Source of the DNA: Zhengitettix transpicula
Taxonomy: Eukaryota > Arthropoda > Insecta > Orthoptera > Tetrigidae
NCBI GenBank assembly: GCA_037074705.1
Contig: CM073593.1
Location: forward strand, 58,161,501-58,225,500
Direction of reading: 5' to 3'
DNA: 64,000 bases
Under the pieces are notes generated by a model. That model saw nothing but the letters and a program-made list of their open reading frames with translations, was not told where the DNA came from and ran no database searches. Shown here piece after piece: positions 59,146 through 64,000 of this stretch (its first letter is position 1; every line of letters begins with the position of its first letter). The translations under genes and the position numbers were made by a program.

Positions 59146-62100
59146 TTTTTCACTCTAACAATAGTTTTTAAAGTCAGCATATTAAAATATTGTCTAGTTG
59201 TTGTTTCTAAAGAATAATAATATAAAATGATGGTATAAGTATAATTTTTCTAAGTATAACTGTTAAAATAAATTGCATTTGAAAAAATAAAAATATGGGT
59301 AAAGTGAAGGAAAAACTTAGATAGTTTAAAACATAAACATACTATAATTCGTCAACTTATGGTCTGGAAAACAGATCGACTTTGTATATTATGCTAAAAG
59401 AAGTGAAAAATTCATTTGTTTTCTATCTTGTGATATGAAAAAGAAAGCAAATTTATTTGTGTAAACGGACCATAAACAGTTACAATATTTATCTTTGAAT
59501 AAATAAAACGTTTTGTCTAATATTTTTGTTAATTAAATATATTATATATATCATAATATACGTATAAACAGACGTGATTTCACCTTGTTTGTAAATGTAA
59601 TTAATTATTTATGATCCAAAAACTTATAAAATTATGTTTTATCATATGTATAAATGTCGTTGTATCTGAATAAAAATATTTTGACGAAACAAGTATATTT
59701 TTTAGGAATTTTATCTGCTTTGGTGAGGAATTTAAATTACCATCTTATTTATTCAGTTGGGGAATTTGCCGGATTAAAGACTGGAAAAAATTGCAATTAA
59801 ATTGTTCCGGACTTACTGGTTTTGATTAAACATAAGTGTCAAATGTTGATTTAACTAGATAGTATGAGGTTTTGTGTACGAATTTATACCTTTTCTGAAT
59901 CAAACTGAGCAGATAAAAATTGGAATCATAATTAATGGGTACTTTAATTTAAGTTTTTTATCACAGCACGGTGAATTGAGTGTTCCTTTCTGTGTACCAA
60001 TTAAGTTCTCCTTACTTTTGCTTTTCAATTTTTTTTTTTCAATTAGTAAGTGTTCCAGTAGAGAAGACTGCAGCCAATACCCTCCTTGCCTGCGACCGTA
60101 ATTATTAATTGAGGCTTTCAGGAGGGAAGCGCGCCGTTTCCTCCAACGTTTATCTGCCATCAGTGAGGACCAGAATGATGCCGATCGATATACTGTTGTT
60201 GTTTGGCCTCTACAAGGCGCAGAGTTAATTTATTTGGTGTAATTTAGCTGAATAATGTAGCTTTTCTGAGTAATGCAACTAAAACGATAATAATTAACAA
60301 TGTTTGTTCCACGAAAATGTTATTGCATTCTACCACGAAGAATCATTTTCAGCATTGAAATTCATCCATACAAAAATATTGCTTTACAGAAAAATCAGGT
60401 TTTGAAATTGACAACTTGTTTTGTCTGTCTAAGGGAATGCATAAATTTTGTTTCTTCCAATTCTACGGAAACTGGGTTCTTCCTGTAAGGAAAGTTTTAA
60501 GTGTTTGCTTTCCGCAGGAAGATCATCAATCTCCTGGCGAGACTTCCGTGACTTAGGTCCGTGTTGAAGCCCCTCCTTTTAAAGAGTGTTCGAAATAAAA
60601 ATCAGCCAGGGACACCTCACACATAATCAAATCATACCTTTTCGAAACTAATCTCACTCATCGTGATTGCTGCTGAGATATGAATAACTGGTTCCGTTAA
60701 TCTTTTATTGAGGAAATACAACGCGCCATACACGTCAATAGTATATATATGTCAATAGTATACATAAAACTAAGGAAATATATTTTCTAAAATTACATAG
60801 AAAAACTCGATTAGGAATTAAAATGTCACAAATATAAAAAAATTTAAAACCACTTAAATATTATATAAATCTTATAAGTAAGAAGTATACATAAAATTAA
60901 AAAAATTAAATTATTAATTTAAAAATTCTTGGAGAAGGAAATGTATTTTCTGAAAATTGAATTGTTGAAAATGAAAGAATATATAAATGAAAGAAAAAAA
61001 TTGATTGACCAAAAATTTATCAATGACTACGACATTTACAAGTTATTGATCGCAGCTTGATGATATATCCGACATTATGAAACAGAAATAACCTCAATTA
61101 TTCTTTATATATATAATTTAATTCTAGAATAATAAACAGTATTTCAAAGGTTTTGAAAATAAGATTGATTATTTGTTTATTTAATCTCAAACATAAACCC
61201 TTGTAAGAGTATTGAATAAATGTTCCGATAATCTCAGGTATAAAAGTGTTACTAGTACTCTTACGGTTAAATATAAACATAGTAAGTAAATATTTGATAA
61301 ATAATATTTATAATGGCAACAATGGAAATGTATTCAAGATTGAAGGAAGAAACTTCCGAAGCCCAAAGTTGTAAAAAAAGATATAAACGTGTAGATATCA
61401 ATTTGAAAATCGAATTGGGAAGAATTACTTGAAGTCGTCCCTCCTCCAAAACCTTTTATTTATTTTCTAGTTTAAGATCGCTGCAGGCTATCACGAAAGA
61501 ATCGGAGAAAGTACAGTGGTTTCAAGGAAATCCCTTATAAAAAAGGATCCTTTCTAAATTATACGGAGATTTCAGTGCAACAATTCTCCGAAACAAGCTC
61601 AGACAGAGAAATCGTTATTTAATTCTAAAGAATTACGCTACAAAGGTTTTGGCTTCAGACTAAATTTCTCATTATGTTCTGAAGCTCGTTTCTCAATTGT
61701 TGAGAAGTTCTCATGGTTATCAGATATTATCTTAGTTGCTGTGACCTCTTAAAGGAGGTAGTCTGATCCAGACAGTTCCCATTCTCTTCAGTTGACTGAA
61801 AGAGATTTAGGCTTCGTTAAGCTATGAAAATCATTTTTATGAATTTAATTACTAATTACATCTTGCTCTTGTGTAAATCATGCAGTCCATTTTATGAAGA
61901 ATAAGTTTAAAAGCCATTAGTCGCTCAATTTGTCTTCGTGTGGTACTTGCTACGTATTTTTGCTAAGCAATAAACTAAAATTTTCCTATTAATTGTATTT
62001 ATTAATTGATTTATTCTATTTATATTACAATAAATCAGTTTACAAGTATTTACATACACGCGGAGTCTCTTTTATATACAAGTCCTTCTAGAAGGTTCTC

Positions 62101-62234
62101 ACCTTGACGTGACTTCGAAACTTCTGGTATTTTTTGTTTATTTTTGTCGCTTTTCTGGCTCCTCGACTATCTCGAAAACAGATCATATACTAATGCGAAG
62201 AAATTCTCTAATATATTCCATGTTTAAGAAGAAC

Positions 62235-62779
62235 AAGGAAGCCTGCGAGAGGATTCTCTCGCAAGTGAACCTTCCCAGAGAGCTCTGGCGGAGGCTACCT
62301 ATGGGGATGCCTTCACATCTCTCTGGTTTTTTTGAACTAAGGTTCCCACAAACCGAGGCACCTCGGCCTGTTTTGAGAGGTGTATGTTCCGGGGTCGAAG
62401 ACCTTGGGCATACGGTAAGAGTTGTCCGCTATTCCTATTGGAATAGTCAGCCAGCTGCCTCCTAAGCCGGTCAAGGCAAGACGAGAGAAAACCTACGACC
62501 CAACAGCTAACCCCTTTCCCACCATCGGAATGGCGTGGAACAAGTACCAAATGCCCGACCTACCTGATGCAGGTTTATCTAGGGGTTGTCCTGCATTTCT
62601 TTTAGGCGAATGCCGGGTAGGATCCTTAACCCATAGCCCGGGGGCCCTAGTTAACCCTTGGCTACCTTCCCCTACCATTCCGCAACCCCCATTTCAAATC
62701 CCTTTCCTATGATTTAAGATGGGAGTTGCCAATATGTGGATTACCCTATACATAGCCTGACTACACCAAAAAAAAAAAA
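62235..62779 (+). mobile_element. R1 retroposon, copy G (near full length, plus strand)
   Basis: This is the only long copy in sense orientation. It starts with a CTGCGAGAGGATTCTCTCGC hairpin and runs through the palindromic CTATTCCTATTGGAATAG and the GGCGAATGCCGGGTAGGATC and CCTAGTTAACCCTTGGC boxes. It ends ACTACACC followed by twelve A. The poly(A) end identifies the family as a retroposon and fixes its sense strand. Confidence 0.82.
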
Positions 62780-64000
62780 TGTTTCAGAAGAATTATGACA
62801 AGTAAATGTTGTTTCTGAACCTTGAAACTATTCTGGAGTACATTGTTATAAATAAAAGTTCAAAATAGATATGTATTTCTAATCTAATTTTAGACTATCA
62901 TATTTTAAAAATCATTCTCGGTGTACGCTGATTATAACATTTTATTTTGCTTTATAAAAAATACGATAGAACTCGTTGCAAAACGAAAATATTTTCTTGA
63001 AAAATAAGTTTTCCAGTTTGAGAGTACGCAAATAATAATGTCGAAATTTTATACGAAGTGGTGTAAAGATGACAATATCAACCTCGTGTACTCAATAGAT
63101 AGATACTGACTAAATATAAAAATGTCCAATATTTTATTACTAGCCTTAATACCTCTGGTTCGCTACGCTGTTTTATATAAAAAAATTAATTAAAATTTTT
63201 AGTAAAGAAGATAACTATAATTTTTTTTCTATTATGCTCATATACCTTATGAGATACTCTGTATACGTTTAACTGTTTTTTTTTGTATCCTCCTGCATCA
63301 CAGAAACTTTATACGAGGCATTTGTTTAATATCCTATTTCAAATATTATTAATCCTTTTTGTACATAAGGACGTACCAATAATATTCCTACAGAAAGAGT
63401 TATTTATCCAAAGGCCAATAATTGAAATATATTTAGACTACCCGCGAAACTCCCAATCATGACTTGAAATTTCGATTATTTATATACCTTATTAAGTACA
63501 TTTCATTTATGAAAATAGGAAAAATCATTAAGATCCCTTATTAATTTTTAATATTATTAAAATTTTTCAACGGGTGTTGTAATTATATATTATAATATTT
63601 GTTCCTAGCGAAATTGTAAATGTACGAAGTGAGTACTGAAATGGACCCCTGGGAATTTATAAACGATTGAGGGGGAGGATAATTAGTAGGTATAACAGTA
63701 GGAACTGAATTGCATATTTAAACACTGCTTATGAAAATATACTGTAACAGTAAATGATTCGTTAATGATTTTAATGTACAATATACGACAAAATGGGTAA
63801 TTTAGCATTAATACGCAAACCTAATAATTTATAATCAATTATTTTTTGTTTCACGACGCCATTGCACTATTATAATTCCAATCCGATGCACTGAATTGCA
63901 AGTTTCTGTGTTTATTTTCATCAGTAAAATATTGTTCGTTACGCTGTAGATCTCAATTTAACACTAGTATCGCAGGGTAATGTGTAGTATACATTACTCC
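62780..64000. other. AT-rich DNA, no feature recognised
   Basis: Nothing beyond AT-rich sequence is seen from the poly(A) of R1 copy G to the window end. Confidence 0.45.

Larger units (their letters stand above)
56504..62234. other. Upstream / intergenic AT-rich DNA
   Basis: No exon is recognised. It includes a regulatory-looking cluster (56861-57369) and a GC-richer stretch at 57400-58600, where frames at 57407-57628 and 57564-57923 (-) have no known domain. A (TAA)n run is at 59114-59143. The rest is plain AT-rich DNA. Confidence 0.4.

Noticed and set aside
62109..62465. 118-codon plus-strand frame
   Set aside because: It runs from unique DNA into R1 copy G and follows the repeat, with no domain.

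Overview
The window looks like AT-rich, repeat-laden nuclear DNA from an animal, most likely an insect with a large genome. The evidence is spliced exons with GT-AG borders, introns of 7 to 20 kb, and many LTR, Penelope-like, LINE, SINE and MITE remnants. There is no bacterial-style gene packing. A cockroach or termite is only my guess from the style of the genome; nothing here proves it.

One host gene is supported, on the minus strand. It starts at an ATG at 42153 inside a small GC-rich island and runs leftwards through coding exons at 42111-42153, 21490-21593, 14015-14113 and 1799-1897. The splice phases agree (1, then 0, 0, 0) and the joined 115-residue N-terminus contains three ankyrin repeats. 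Their order and wording resemble the N-terminus of ANKDD1A-like proteins (ankyrin repeat and death domain). The rest of the gene lies to the left of position 1. More than 40 kb of the window is therefore this gene, almost all of it intron.

The rest is mobile and simple repeat. Four copies of a ~1-kb LTR (5635-6655, 12795-13762, 26070-27014, 55518-56503) share TGTAAT...ATTACA ends and sit in ATAT sites; the first is followed by a Lys-tRNA-type primer-binding site. A second LTR-like family is at 8738-9405 and 54094-54443. A structured poly(A)-tailed retroposon, here called R1, has eight copies. Penelope-like elements are represented by a GIY-YIG endonuclease piece (31985-32770), a second decayed piece (43919-44165) and a scatter of their 3'-terminal motif. 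There is also a LINE reverse-transcriptase scrap (47197-47436), two tRNA-derived SINEs, and a 185-bp TA-flanked MITE (19579-19763).

A 60-bp minisatellite (22421-23830) has about 20 units in perfect register with a 240-bp higher-order duplication. The region right of 42260 (upstream of the gene) has no recognisable exon; it contains a cluster of CRE and E-box palindromes at 56861-57369. No CRISPR, operon, intact tRNA or rRNA gene was seen, and I find no convincing new multi-gene system.
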